The notes under the pieces: generated by a model
The model's input: only the letters and a program-made list of their open reading frames with translations
Told to the model about the DNA's origin: nothing
The model's database searches: none
DNA from: Darksidea phi
Taxonomy: Eukaryota; Ascomycota; Dothideomycetes; Pleosporales; Lentitheciaceae
Length of the DNA stretch: 64,000 nucleotides
Direction: 5' to 3'
Assembly: GCA_030770425.1 (NCBI GenBank)
Contig: JASJFT010000133.1
Span: 61,522 to 125,521, forward strand
Shown: positions 11,242 through 20,725 of the stretch, one piece after another
Position numbering within the stretch: position 1 is the first letter of the stretch
How the letters are laid out: each line of letters begins with the position of its first letter
Made by a program: the position numbers and the translations under genes

Positions 11242-13062
11242 TCAAAACGCATCATCGCCCATCTCCACATCTCCATACTCAATGCGATCCTCCCTCCTTT
11301 GCGCTTGCCCATGGCTCTGCCCCAACTCGTCCATATTAAACCCTTGCTGAACGAGGTAAGCGGACGTATCTCCTTGAGGCAGACCTACGCCATAGAAGCC
11401 TTGGCGGCGATTGCCAAAGGCTCCTGGAGTAAGACCGTCGCCGTTGGAGCTAGACTGAGCCTCATAGCTCGTATGAACCTCTGGTGCATATCTGCCGACA
11501 TAAAAGCCTTGTTGGGCGCCGCGATCGAACTGGTAGTCGGGCCGAGGATTACAAAAGACGTTCTGCTGAGCGCTATGAGGTGTGTGGTCGGCTTGGTATT
11601 GGCTACCGTCGGGAGGGCTTAGCTGAATCTCGCCATTTCCATGGTTCTCGACAAGGTGCACACCGCTGAGGAAAGTCTGCCGAATGGTGCGGTTCGTGCG
11701 ACGCTCCGGCGACGGCATATTCCTGTAACCACTATCGTGGGCATTAGGACTGGTGTAGCCTTGCTGGTTCAGCCCGCCGCCATAATAGCTAGTATAGCTG
11801 TTCTGGGCCGAATCGCCGCTATAGTAGCTTTGTTGTGCGTCATGACTGCCATCGTCATCGTACGGCTGGTCGCCTATGAAGAAGCTTTGCTGGACGATGC
11901 GATGCATCGGGCTTTGTTGGACGGGTGAATCCGCAAAAAAGCCGTGCTGATCGTTGGGACTTGCATATCCGGCTGGAGACTGTCCGCTACCGTAAAGGTT
12001 CTGCGACACGTTGTAGCCAATGTCATGCAGCATCCTCCTCGCACCGTCGCTTGCTGCGCTTCTCAGACCATGCAAGTAATTCGATACCCGTTGTGCGCGC
12101 ACGTCTACGTCGGGCCGTGCCTGCATCTGCGACTCCCGCGATTGTGGTTGGGTTTGCAGTTGCATCTCCTGCTGTTGCTGTTGAGCGGGACGGTGCGACG
12201 CTCGCTCCGCCGACATTCTCTTTGCGTTTTCCCGCTGCTCTGCCGCCGTCTTGTCCATGCGCCTTTTCTTGTTCGCCCACCTCTCCTTCTTCACCTTTTC
12301 TTTCCGCTCCATGCTGAACATTGGATGATATTTTTGCATCAAATGCACATTGATCATCGCTGGACTCCATCCCGCTACCCAATTGAGCCCTGGTACACTG
12401 GCATACGACGAGGGATCTTCGAGATCATCCTTCAGTTCATCATAATCTTGCTTTGTGTAGTCGCCCGCCATCCATTGTGCCGATAACTGCCTTTGTAGAC
12501 GTTTGAAGCGGGAGAAGCGGATCGCATCGTCGAGCGCTTTGACGAGCGAGGGGTTGTTGAGTGTGTACCATTGTCTAAGCAGATAGTCGAGGATGTGCGA
12601 GATTGAGTGATCGCCTTCGGAGAGCGGGCTTGAAAGCGTGTTGAAGCCGTTGATAATACGTGTGGTGAGATTTGTGTGCATCTCTTGTATGAGCGCCAGC
12701 AAAGCGTAGTACAAGTCTTCATAATCTGCAAGTGGGCGTTGGAAAAGCTTTTTGCTGGTACGCCGGTGTAGCGTCTTGTTTCCGCGAGGTTCGAGGCTTG
12801 CATGCGATGCGATCGGAGACGGCGGGACCTGGCCAGCTTGGAGGCGAGAGTAGAGATTTCCCAGCGATGGGCTATACGGGTCCGGACTAGGGTTGCCTTT
12901 GCCAAATATCGTGTCTCTTTCGGTAAGGCGGAGAAAGTCAGTTGTCGTACTCAGAAGTACTTGAATGACTTCGTTAGGCTTCCACGCTGTTGTTTCTGCC
13001 TCGACTGCCGCCTGAGATACAGCGTCTGGAAGAGGCTGCAGGGGCGATCTTGCGCCCGGCAT
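11242..13062 (-). CDS. Hypothetical protein, Q-rich, 606 aa
   Basis: I do not recognise this protein. The N-terminal half (about 20-250) looks globular and helical, with segments such as YEDLYYALLALIQEMHTNL and WVAGWSPAMINVHLMQKYH. It is followed by a strongly basic stretch (KKERWANKKRRMDK, about 258-272) that could be a nuclear localisation signal. The C-terminal 300 residues are disordered: Q-rich, then Tyr/Gly/Ser/Asn-rich with recurring SPNDQHGF, QQGFYVG and QQGFYGV-like units, a prion-like composition. The frame is uninterrupted over 1.8 kb and the composition is consistent, so I take it as a real gene; an upstream exon beyond 13062 is possible. A regulatory or RNA-binding role would be a guess. 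Confidence 0.7.
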   Translation of the reverse strand: MPGARSPLQPLPDAVSQAAVEAETTAWKPNEVIQVLLSTTTDFLRLTERDTIFGKGNPSPDPYSPSLGNLYSRLQAGQVPPSPIASHASLEPRGNKTLHRRTSKKLFQRPLADYEDLYYALLALIQEMHTNLTTRIINGFNTLSSPLSEGDHSISHILDYLLRQWYTLNNPSLVKALDDAIRFSRFKRLQRQLSAQWMAGDYTKQDYDELKDDLEDPSSYASVPGLNWVAGWSPAMINVHLMQKYHPMFSMERKEKVKKERWANKKRRMDKTAAEQRENAKRMSAERASHRPAQQQQQEMQLQTQPQSRESQMQARPDVDVRAQRVSNYLHGLRSAASDGARRMLHDIGYNVSQNLYGSGQSPAGYASPNDQHGFFADSPVQQSPMHRIVQQSFFIGDQPYDDDGSHDAQQSYYSGDSAQNSYTSYYGGGLNQQGYTSPNAHDSGYRNMPSPERRTNRTIRQTFLSGVHLVENHGNGEIQLSPPDGSQYQADHTPHSAQQNVFCNPRPDYQFDRGAQQGFYVGRYAPEVHTSYEAQSSSNGDGLTPGAFGNRRQGFYGVGLPQGDTSAYLVQQGFNMDELGQSHGQAQRREDRIEYGDVEMGDDAF

Positions 13063-13717
13063 AATTGTCTCTCAGCCGGTCCGCTGAATGAGGAATCGGG
13101 ATCCTGAGACGTGTTTTGAGCGGCATTCGATGGAGGTCCCACTCGGGGTGAGGTATCGCGAGTGTAGACACAGAGAAAGTCTACTTTGAACCTGAAATTT
13201 TACGCGAGAATGGGTGCCAAGGGACCGAGAAGAGTGAAAGTAGGCGTGTTTGCATTTGTCGTCCTCACTTGGAGCAAGTGTGTACTTCGGCGAGGACGAA
13301 CTGCCAGGATAGCATTGAAAGCGTCGAGTTGCTACTAGCAACGTATAGAGGCGGCAGTATGGGCATTTAGCTGCCTGTAAGCTGCGAGGATCGTTGCGAA
13401 AAGCCGACGACAGTTGCTGCTCCGGGTGCATGTTGTGGCGCGGAAGCATTGGTTACGTAATGCTCATACGCGAGTGCCCGTAAATAGGCTGGCCTTTCGG
13501 CCAGCAACCTCACGAATAATACACTCTTCATTTTCAACACCCGTCGCAAAGTATCGTCGTGAAAGCTAACATCGTAACCTGACCGCTAATTATACTGCAA
13601 TCACTTAAAACAGGCAGCAAACGCGAATAATCACAACAATTTGTGCCGTCGATGATTCTGGTGGCGGAGCAAGGTCATACTCCCCACCTAACCAATATCA
13701 TCGGACTAACCTCCCAC
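13063..13717. other. Gene-free stretch, promoter side of the Q-rich gene
   Basis: Overlapping short minus-strand frames (13072-13449) lack coding character. The last part becomes AT-rich near the inverted-repeat element. Confidence 0.4.
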
Positions 13718-14572
13718 TTATCTCATGAATCAGACGCTCCTGCTGAAATAAGCCTCATAGTGGGGGGGGCGTGTTATTAGCCAATCAATAAAAATCAATA
13801 TTTCGGCTAATATTACTGGTGCGTCGGCTATTTCAGCGTGAGCGTCTGAGAAAAAATGGTTCTAGTTTGTGTGAGAATGATTTTCGTTAGTGGGCGCTAA
13901 TAGCTATACTACACCACCTACATCACCACTATAACGTTATTATATAGATATTATTTTACGTTTAATTGATTCTTTATCTTTATAGCTATTTTTACAATCC
14001 GATATAGTATTTCCTTCTAGCCGCGCAGCGCCTGCGCAGTCTGCTGCTGCTCAGCAGCTGGCTAATATCGAGCGCAGCAGCTGGCTCAGTATCGAGCTCA
14101 GCGGCTGGCTGATATCGACCTCAGTATATAGTACCAACGCACACTGACGCGGCGACGATACGCCACCCACCCTGATGGAAGCAACGATTTGGTGGGTTGA
14201 GGGGGTATTCGTAACGCGAACTCGACGGAAAACGCAGCGGCTTGTACGCTGTACTTCGTACCTATAACGATACGTTAGAGCGTATAAATATATATTATTA
14301 GATAGAGAAATACCTACGCTACCAAAGTAATCGGGTACTGTAATAATAGCTAGTCGTCATATTATATAATAGATGAATAGGTACTGAAGCTGACCCCGCC
14401 CGTAACGCAAACTTATATAAACTGGAACTATTTTTTCTCAGACGCTCCGTAAATGATCTCCTGATAGATTATGTTAGCCTTTTCTGATTGGCTTAGGAGT
14501 GCCTAGAAGTTGTAACGGCCTCTCATTGGACCAGGAGGAAATAATTTGCGGCGCGGCTGATTCATGAGATAA
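13718..14572. mobile_element. Non-autonomous inverted-repeat DNA transposon (MITE-like), about 855 bp
   Basis: The ends are perfect 16-nt inverted repeats: ttatctcatgaatcag at 13718-13733 and its complement at 14557-14572. Further in, the arms match again: agccaatca; ggctaat/ggctaac; then agcgtctgagaaaaaat...agttt (13841-13868 against 14419-14446, about 25 of 28 matching). The degenerate terminal repeat is therefore about 150 nt long. The left arm also folds on itself (cagacgctcctgctgaaata at 13731-13750 against its near-complement ending at 13848). Both flanks carry taacctcc(c)ac, which could be a target-site duplication; a simple TA duplication also fits. There is no open frame. The interior is very AT-rich with a short GC-rich tandem core. 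Confidence 0.75.
14052..14125. repeat. Three-copy tandem repeat (about 24 nt) inside the MITE-like element
   Basis: Units of the form agcagctggctaatatcgag occur three times with a few changes (gctaatatcgagc, gctcagtatcgagc, gctgatatcgacc). Confidence 0.75.
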
Positions 14573-14950
14573 CCTCCACAACCTCTGCAACTCATCCGTC
14601 ACCCATGAACATCCCATGAACATCCCGTCAACCAAAGCACCCGCCGCAAGCAACACCGCCAACTTTCCAGCTACCGATAACTGCTACTATGTTTCGTGCG
14701 GACCCCAAAAGAGCCTCCCACCATACAAATCCGGGGAGATAGAATAGCGCCAACTTACATTCGTGGAACCATGCCCCGACTTGCAGCAGTTCTAGTACGC
14801 TACGGAGTCAACATATCCACAATGCGCTCATGACAAAGAGCGCCCTTGCCTGACACGCAACCAGTCATAACACCTCCCTTGCTCAAACTCTCTGCGCGTC
14901 CGCTATCCTTCACATCATCTTTCCCTGGAACACAAAGCAGGCTTCCAACT
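14573..14950. other. Intergenic between the MITE-like element and the small spliced gene
   Basis: It contains inverted copy D of the dispersed repeat (14683-14728). Otherwise it is only the upstream flank of the 90-aa gene. Confidence 0.5.
14683..14728 (-). repeat. Dispersed repeat family, copy D (short, inverted)
   Basis: Read on the minus strand it gives ...gggtccgcacgaaacatagtag, preceded by atttgtatggtgggaggct. This matches the left half of copies A and B; the right half is absent. Confidence 0.6.
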
Positions 14951-15274
14951 ATGCCCGACAACTCCGCTATCGTGAAAGTACGCCCAGGCACCTGTATTGA
15001 GGGCGAGTGGAAAAAAGTTAATGGGAGGTGGGAGAAAAGACCCTGCAAGTACGTGGGCGCTCGGTGTCCCAACGTGCAAGGAGCATACGTCGACCCCTCT
15101 GCTATAGTTCGAGGCTTCAACCCACCTCCACTGTCGCAAAAAGACGCTGAGGGTATGCTCCTCTCTAGAAGCTTTTCGTCGCTTTGGCTGATATGATTAT
15201 TAGCGCCACATTCTAAGGACATGACGTCCTTCGATGGAGCGAACGATTGGAGCGCTCGCACTCTGGCTGTATAA
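14951..15274 (+). CDS. Small hypothetical protein, 90 aa, spliced
   Basis: I do not recognise this protein. The reading starts at MPDNSAIVKVRPGTC and includes four cysteines in the first half (TCIEGEW, RPCKYVGARCP) and GAYVDPSAIVRGFNPPPLSQ. A 51-nt intron fits at 15153-15203 (GTATGC donor, GCTGATA branch site, TTAG acceptor, phase 1). It replaces an unlikely hydrophobic tail with a continuous hydrophilic end (AEAPHSKDMTSFDGANDW). The clean splice and even composition suggest a real gene; an upstream in-frame Met at 14846 is less likely. There is no signal peptide or membrane segment. Confidence 0.45.
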
Positions 15275-15740
15275 GACGGATGGACGCAAAACGGCCTATC
15301 GACTGTATTCAATTCATCTTGTAGGGCGACGACACGTTCTTTCCGGGCTGTCTAGCTGATCAGCTCAGCCTCTAGATAAAGCCCTTCCTACCCGATGTCG
15401 CTTTTCTCTCTCGAGCTTGAGGTGTCTTCGTCATTCTGGGCGTCTAGTGCTCCGCCTTCCATCTTGTCAGCAGTCCTTTGAATACTGTAATGCCGTGTTG
15501 GAGGAACTTGGGATATGTGGTTGAGAGGTCTCGCGTTGTAATAGTGATGGAGGGTCGTTTTTTGCTGTTACTGTATATGTAGAAAGCTTGCATAGTCTAT
15601 ATGACTAGCACGAACGAAATCTAAACCTATATATACATACAAGTACGCAAAGCTGAAACCCTCTGTCAACTTACTCATCCACAATATGAGCTCGTCGGGA
15701 AAGTCGACCGATGTGATAGCCACGATATTCTTCTTCAAAG
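15275..15740. other. Gene-free stretch
   Basis: AT-rich 3' flanks of two converging genes. I see nothing else. Confidence 0.45.
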
Positions 15741-16379
15741 CTATGGAATAAGCTGTGCGCTCTCCTTCCCTAGCAGACAGGAAGGACCGAGTTTCTGAGT
15801 GTCATTGGCAGACGCAATCATAACAATGCCGTCAATGAGCTCAAGCCCATTGACTTCGTTCGAGAAAGTAAGTGCTTCCACCGGTTTAAGCTTTTCGAGC
15901 CTAACATAATTGGGCGCATGAAGAGCCGCGTCATAGACTATTTCGTGATTATAAGTCTAGCGCAGACTTGAGAAACCTCCACTACGAGAATGTCAGACGG
16001 TTTCGTCTCTCAGAATGCATGGCCTTGAGATACTCACTCCAACCAACGAAGTCCAGGCCGCCGAGGACCATATTATCCACATTGTCAAACGCCCGCCGCC
16101 CTCCACTCCGCGCTGCCCCCCAAAGCCATAATCCATGACGGGTATCGTAACGAAAGAGTGTAGTGTGATTGCTATGAGTGTAGCAGCTTTCACGCAATGC
16201 TTGTCGTCTGACTCATGTTCGGTGAAGAAGCGAAGATTCGGCGGTACGCGCAGAACTGCAGACTCGAAATGTGGGGCAGCTGGGAGAAGGACGGAATTTT
16301 GGTGCTCCGTGAAGACGTAGGTGAGGAAGAGGAGGAAGAGGAACATGGCAAGCAACGCGACTGATCTTGTTGTTGGCAT
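15741..16379 (-). CDS. Hypothetical signal-anchored protein
   Basis: The first exon (16038-16379) begins MPTTRSVALLAMFLFLLFLT, a typical type II signal anchor, followed by LRVPPNLRFFTEHESDDKHC and VTIPVMDYGFGGQRG. A GTGAGT donor at 16037 and a CTAG acceptor at 15957 (81-nt intron, frame 0) lead into a second exon with good coding character: VYDAALHAPNYVRLEKLKPV, then NGLELIDGIVMIASANDTQ. The stop is at 15741-15743. A nearer acceptor exists (CGTAG, 25 nt earlier), so the splice choice is uncertain. I do not recognise the family; a luminal or secretory-pathway enzyme is possible. At 185 residues it may be truncated. Confidence 0.4.
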
Positions 16380-17454
16380 GTTGTCGTGCGAAGCGACCCC
16401 TTGACCAAGGGATATAGGTGAGTTGTTGATGGTGAAGAAAAGAGGATGTGCCGCGCAAAGATTTATATGCGTTGATTATCGGTTGGATTTCGCTACCACT
16501 AAACCCGCTGGACAAGCCTCTATGGACTACCATGGTAGAGGCTTGCGTGACTGTGAACTATCATTCGAAAGAAAGAGTTCTTCCTCAATCCAGGCCCAAC
16601 AGGACGCTGAATCAATGAAAAAGAGTGATGGTGCCAGCTGGAGGTAGTGCAATACCAGCGGCACTTGGAAAGAAAAATTTGTCAATAGCGTGTGGAAAAG
16701 CCAGCATAGGGTACCCTACGCGCGGACGCGAGTCCTGTGCCTTGCTCACCCGACAACAGGAAGTTTCAAAAGTTTTCTGCTCAGGCCTCACTCTGCTGTG
16801 AGGGTGGACCCTTAGGTACGCACCTGCTCAATGTCGTCTATGCTCGTTCAAGATGATGAAGGGTATGCACTCCGCCAAAAAGAGAACATAGGCTCCAACT
16901 GTCCGACGGCGCTCGTGTTGAGACGACCGGAGGTGAGGCAGGTACCACAACCAATTCAGAAGGAGCGGATTTGCCCAGTTGAGCAGCGCAGGCAGAACCA
17001 TCAGGAAGTAGAGATAGGACCAACCCTAGTGCATCTTGCTGTCGAAATTCCCGTGCAAGAAAGGTGAAGAGAAGAAGAAGAGCAGCATGGGGCGCGAAAG
17101 ACGGCTTTAATACTGTACCGTGAGAGTACGTTATCTGCTCGTCGTTGCTATTAAAGAGGAAGCTGTCCTGCTGAATGACGCGATATCGCGGCCATGGGCA
17201 GGCACTCTCGCGAACTGTGGCAACAACGACAGGTACGACGACACCTTCGCCGATGGATAGGATACACACCCGCCGGCGGCAGCTATGGGACCTAGACTAT
17301 TCTTGGTAGAACGACTACATTCGTGAATATTTACCGATTCCCGGTAGTCGAATTCGCAGACAGCATGGTGATGAGCTGAGGATCCTCACGTGGCACTCCG
17401 AAGTCCGGCGGGGCTGCCAAGCCCACCAGATGCGTTGGACCCCATTGGCAATTA
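16380..17454. other. Gene-free stretch, about 1.1 kb
   Basis: A 143-codon minus frame (16838-17269) has no domain and odd composition. I do not support it as a gene. Confidence 0.4.
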
Positions 17455-18053
17455 ATGACAGCCCCTTTCGCTCAGTTCACTCATATCCCATCTCCGTCGA
17501 CTCTATTGCGACATTTGCTCCCCGGTCCCATCCGATCGCCTCCTTGTTACCAACCGCCACCGCTTGCACCGCCTAGAAAGCTCTCGACCACCTCAACTAT
17601 GCCTCCGCAGATAGCCGAAGGACAGAATAAGGCTGACATAAGCGCGGGGCTGGAAGCACTGCTCAGGAAGGGCTGGGATTTGAAGGATGAAATTCGACTA
17701 GAAAAGTCCTATAACTTCAAAACGTACACAAAAGTTGCGGTAATGAAAACATCGGAAGAGCGTGACAGAGCTGACGTTACAGGATATGCACCACGTCATT
17801 GCCACGAGAAGCAAATCAGAAAACCATCATCCTACTATGACCTCCGTAAGGCTCCTCATACCGTTTCAATAACAAGCTCACAAACCTGTAGACTGTCGGT
17901 TCCCTTACAGTGGAATGGACAACGCATCGGCCTCGTGGACTCTCTGATAAGGATATACGTATGGCGAATTATTGTGACGAACAAGCGGGGCATATTGGGA
18001 CGGCGAAGCCGAGTGAAGCTCCACGATGCGGCCCTGCACCTTCCACACTCTAG
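17455..18053 (+). CDS. Pterin-4a-carbinolamine dehydratase (PCD/DCoH family), three exons
   Basis: This enzyme dehydrates 4a-hydroxytetrahydropterin, recycling pterin cofactor. Exon 1 (17455-17739) gives the N-terminal domain (LEALLRKGWDLKDEIRLEKS, then YNFKTYTKV). Exon 2 (17783-17845) carries the catalytic HHP (KSENHHPTMTS) and exon 3 (17892-18053) the conserved VEWTTHRPRGLSDKDIRMA. The introns are only 43 and 46 nt, both in frame 0 with good ends and a CTGAC-type branch site in the first. The conserved aromatic after HHP (Tyr or Trp in most members) appears to be replaced by Val. From the first Met the product is 169 aa, with a Ser/Arg/Pro-rich, acid-free N-terminus like a mitochondrial presequence. 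A second Met at 17599 (aactATGcc) gives the usual 121-aa cytosolic form. The family call is secure; dual targeting is inference. Confidence 0.85.
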
Positions 18054-18500
18054 CTGAGGAGAATCATGGTTTGAATACTTGGCAAGAAGAGTTTGGGGAA
18101 TGTCAGATCGGCCCTATGGTGGTGTGTAACCATTCAGTACTTTTGCAGTTGAGAATGACCGTCGGAGACGCCGGCCATGTGAGGCAGCGTCCATCATCAC
18201 GCCAGAGGATCCAATAACACGCATGTGTCTGGACAGAGAGGATCGGATGCAGCCTTCACCGTAAGAAATATCGATATGCAGATGACCATCAGCAACTGAA
18301 TGATTTCCACGGGCTTTCAAGAATGCCTCGGATGTGGCCTCTGGGTGCCGGTCCGCGAGGCCTATCACGCGCATACAGAACTAAAAGAGTAAGCCTCATA
18401 AGGAGACTTCCTTCCATACAAAACAATCCCCTTTATCTAACCATGTTCCCCCGTTCCTAACCGGAGACTAGGAAAGCGGAATAGGGCAGAAACACCCAAA
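18054..18500. other. Gene-free stretch
   Basis: Only short frames (18026-18217 plus, 18114-18374 minus) without recognisable content. Confidence 0.4.
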
Positions 18501-19040
18501 TCAACACTCGCTGTCGAGAGACTCAATAGCTCGAACCACTTCCTTGGCAGATCCATATTCCTTCTGCCAGCACTTCAAGGTAATAACACTGCAGGCATGT
18601 TGGTCTTGGGGAAACTGCCGGCTCGTGAATCTGTCTTTCACCATCCATCTTCCCCATCAACAATACCGGGGAATACAGCAAGGTCCATCATGATAAAATA
18701 GATAGTGCATCCCAGCACGAAGAGATTTGTTTTAACGTCCGCATCAAAGGGATCGTCTCGAGGTTGATATGGAGCTCCTCGTCGACAAGTAGATTTGTAG
18801 GCTGCATGTCGCAGTGAAGAACATATCGAGAATGGACCTATATAACTGCCTCCGCAGTCTCTTGGCGCCGGACCAGTCGCTGTTTGAGCGAAGGGGATTT
18901 ACCCGGTTCGAGCATATAGATTGATTCATCCACCGCTCCGATCCCATGCACTGCTTCCCATGTCGAGGATCTGCATCACTCGCGGGGGATAGTAACGATA
19001 ACAAAGATGAACGGTTCATCCTTTATTGTCCACCGTAGGA
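18501..19040 (-). pseudogene. Decayed protein-kinase-like gene
   Basis: The catalytic-loop region is readable: VHSRYVLHCDMQPTNLLVDE (Asp and Asn kept). It is followed by NLFVLGCTIYFIMM, the helix that normally follows the activation segment. The DFG region between them is missing or scrambled, and in-frame stops interrupt the frame before VHSRY and further upstream. Upstream, YMLEPGKSPSLKQRLVRRQE resembles the hinge and alpha-D region. The terminal part (after FPGIVDGEDG) is shifted out of frame, ending near the TGA at 18501-18503. It looks like a non-functional relic of an orphan fungal kinase family. Confidence 0.7.
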
Positions 19041-19419
19041 AGGTTTTTATCGACCGCTATAGGAAGCTGGATGCTCCGTGCGCCAACGCGGTCTGAGCTT
19101 TTATGCGGCGTGGTTGAGCCATCAGCGCATACCGGAGTACGACATAACGCTTGACCGCTCCAATCCGTACCTCCACCGACCTCGTGCACATCGATTTCTC
19201 TTCTCCACGAGTCGAAACCGGCTCCGCCCTTCCGCAGAGTTCTCCACACCCCGATACATAGCATTGCACCAGCTTTATACACGTCTATCCCCTACGAATT
19301 AGAGGTCCTGAAAAGCAGGTACCTCGTCACTATAACGTCTTGACCTTTTCCTCCTTTCATCTGCCTTTAGCAGATGGTCCTATTTCTTGCGCGGTGGAAC
19401 ACGTTGACTGTGCATCGGA
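19041..19419. other. Gene-free stretch upstream of the kinase relic
   Basis: It may include more of the decayed kinase N-terminus, but I cannot align it. Confidence 0.35.
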
Positions 19420-19640
19420 TCTGAGTACGAGCTCTCTATTGGCTGCAACAGCCAACGCTTCCAGGCCCTTCTATGGTATAATCTGTTACTAGACCCCTTA
19501 GTAGGAGGTTCTCTACTCCGAAAGCTCGATGCAGCCATCAAATCTCGAAATGAGCTCGAAATGCATGTTATTCAGGAGGAGATTGCCGACATCGTTTACG
19601 AAGCTTGCCAGCCGGTTTTCCACAGCTTGTTTCAATAACG
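19420..19640 (+). pseudogene. Gene remnant, unknown family
   Basis: One frame reads LLLDPLVGGSLLRKLDAAIK, then NELEMHVIQEEIADIVYEAC and QPVFHSLFQ before a stop. This has strong protein-like composition and no Met start. A neighbouring frame continues NNEQSPTTSNTIASRLPASR, suggesting a frameshift or unrecognised intron. I do not recognise the family. Confidence 0.35.
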
Positions 19641-20231
19641 AGCAGTCACCGACAACAAGCAACACCATCGCCTCTCGACTACCAGCATCTCGCGGTCGCC
19701 ATGCTTCTCAGCATCCTGGTAACGTAGCATGATGCGACGACTCCTTCACTTCCGATCGAAGAACAGCAATGAGAAGGTGAACTTTCCAAAACCTCTCCCT
19801 CTTCCACAAGTGCTGACGCTCAAGCAGGCTCCTGCAGAACGCCCTGCCTCCACGCGGCCAGCAGAACCAGCCGCCCGGGACTTGCAAGTGGTCTTTGAGG
19901 ACATCGACCCGGTCATCGAGCACGCTTCCCCGCTACTGCACACACTCCTCACCCAGCGAATTGGACTCGAGCATCGTCGCTATTCGTGGAACTCTGCGAC
20001 AAGACGTGGACAGCTACCCAACGTACGCACACTCGTCTGAGACTACAATACGAATACGCACAGCCTCGGCTTTTGGTTTCCCTGTCTAATCTCCTGATCT
20101 GCCAATGCAGTGCGCTAGGTAGCTCTCAGGTGGTCAGACTCAAGAGGGATTGAATCTGGATGGGAAATTCTTTTGGCTCTTACAGTCACCTTCGGAAGGC
20201 CTGCGGTGCCCAGTACTCCACACGCTTCACT
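19641..20231. other. Stretch with only weak coding hints
   Basis: A plus-strand frame at 19729-20040 contains FEDIDPVIEHASPLLHTLLT, which may belong to the remnant upstream, but there is no start or domain. Confidence 0.3.
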
Positions 20232-20725
20232 TTATCCACAAACTTGGCATGCAGTAACAATATCCTGGTAATCAAGAACCCAAAAGTGAAGCTCTGAAGT
20301 TTCTCCATGAACTTCGCAAAGTGAAAGGATGTCAAAAAGAGTTCTAAGCAGGAATATTCTCGTTTCGAGATAGTCCTCTTTGCAGGACTTCTGATAATCC
20401 GGACGGAGGCCCAATGCTGCTGCGTCTGGCGAAAACTCCGTCCCCAAGGTCCGTTGCTCGGAAGTATCGATATCAGCGAAAAAGGCCCCGCAGTCCTTCA
20501 AATCTTGAGGATATTAATAGGGTTACGCGTGTCGACAGAGGTTGGTTCAAGTACCGACTCGATTGCTTGTGGGTATCGCGCTGATTCGAGGTGCTGGTAT
20601 TGTCCGAATTTCTCACTACTCTCAGTGAATGGTGAAGAGGTTCTTCCGATACGGCCATGTTGCCGCATACGTATTGCACGGATCTCGAGTGCATCGATTC
20701 TTGAACTAGGCAAATTCGGCTCCAA
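20232..20725 (-). pseudogene. Gene remnant, unknown family
   Basis: Two minus-strand frames, 20498-20725 and 20232-20501, overlap by a few bases and appear to be parts of one protein split by a frameshift near 20500. The downstream part reads LKDCGAFFADIDTSEQRTLG, then CKEDYLETRIFLLRTLFDIL and HFWVLDYQDIV, clearly protein-like. There is no recognised domain. Confidence 0.35.
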
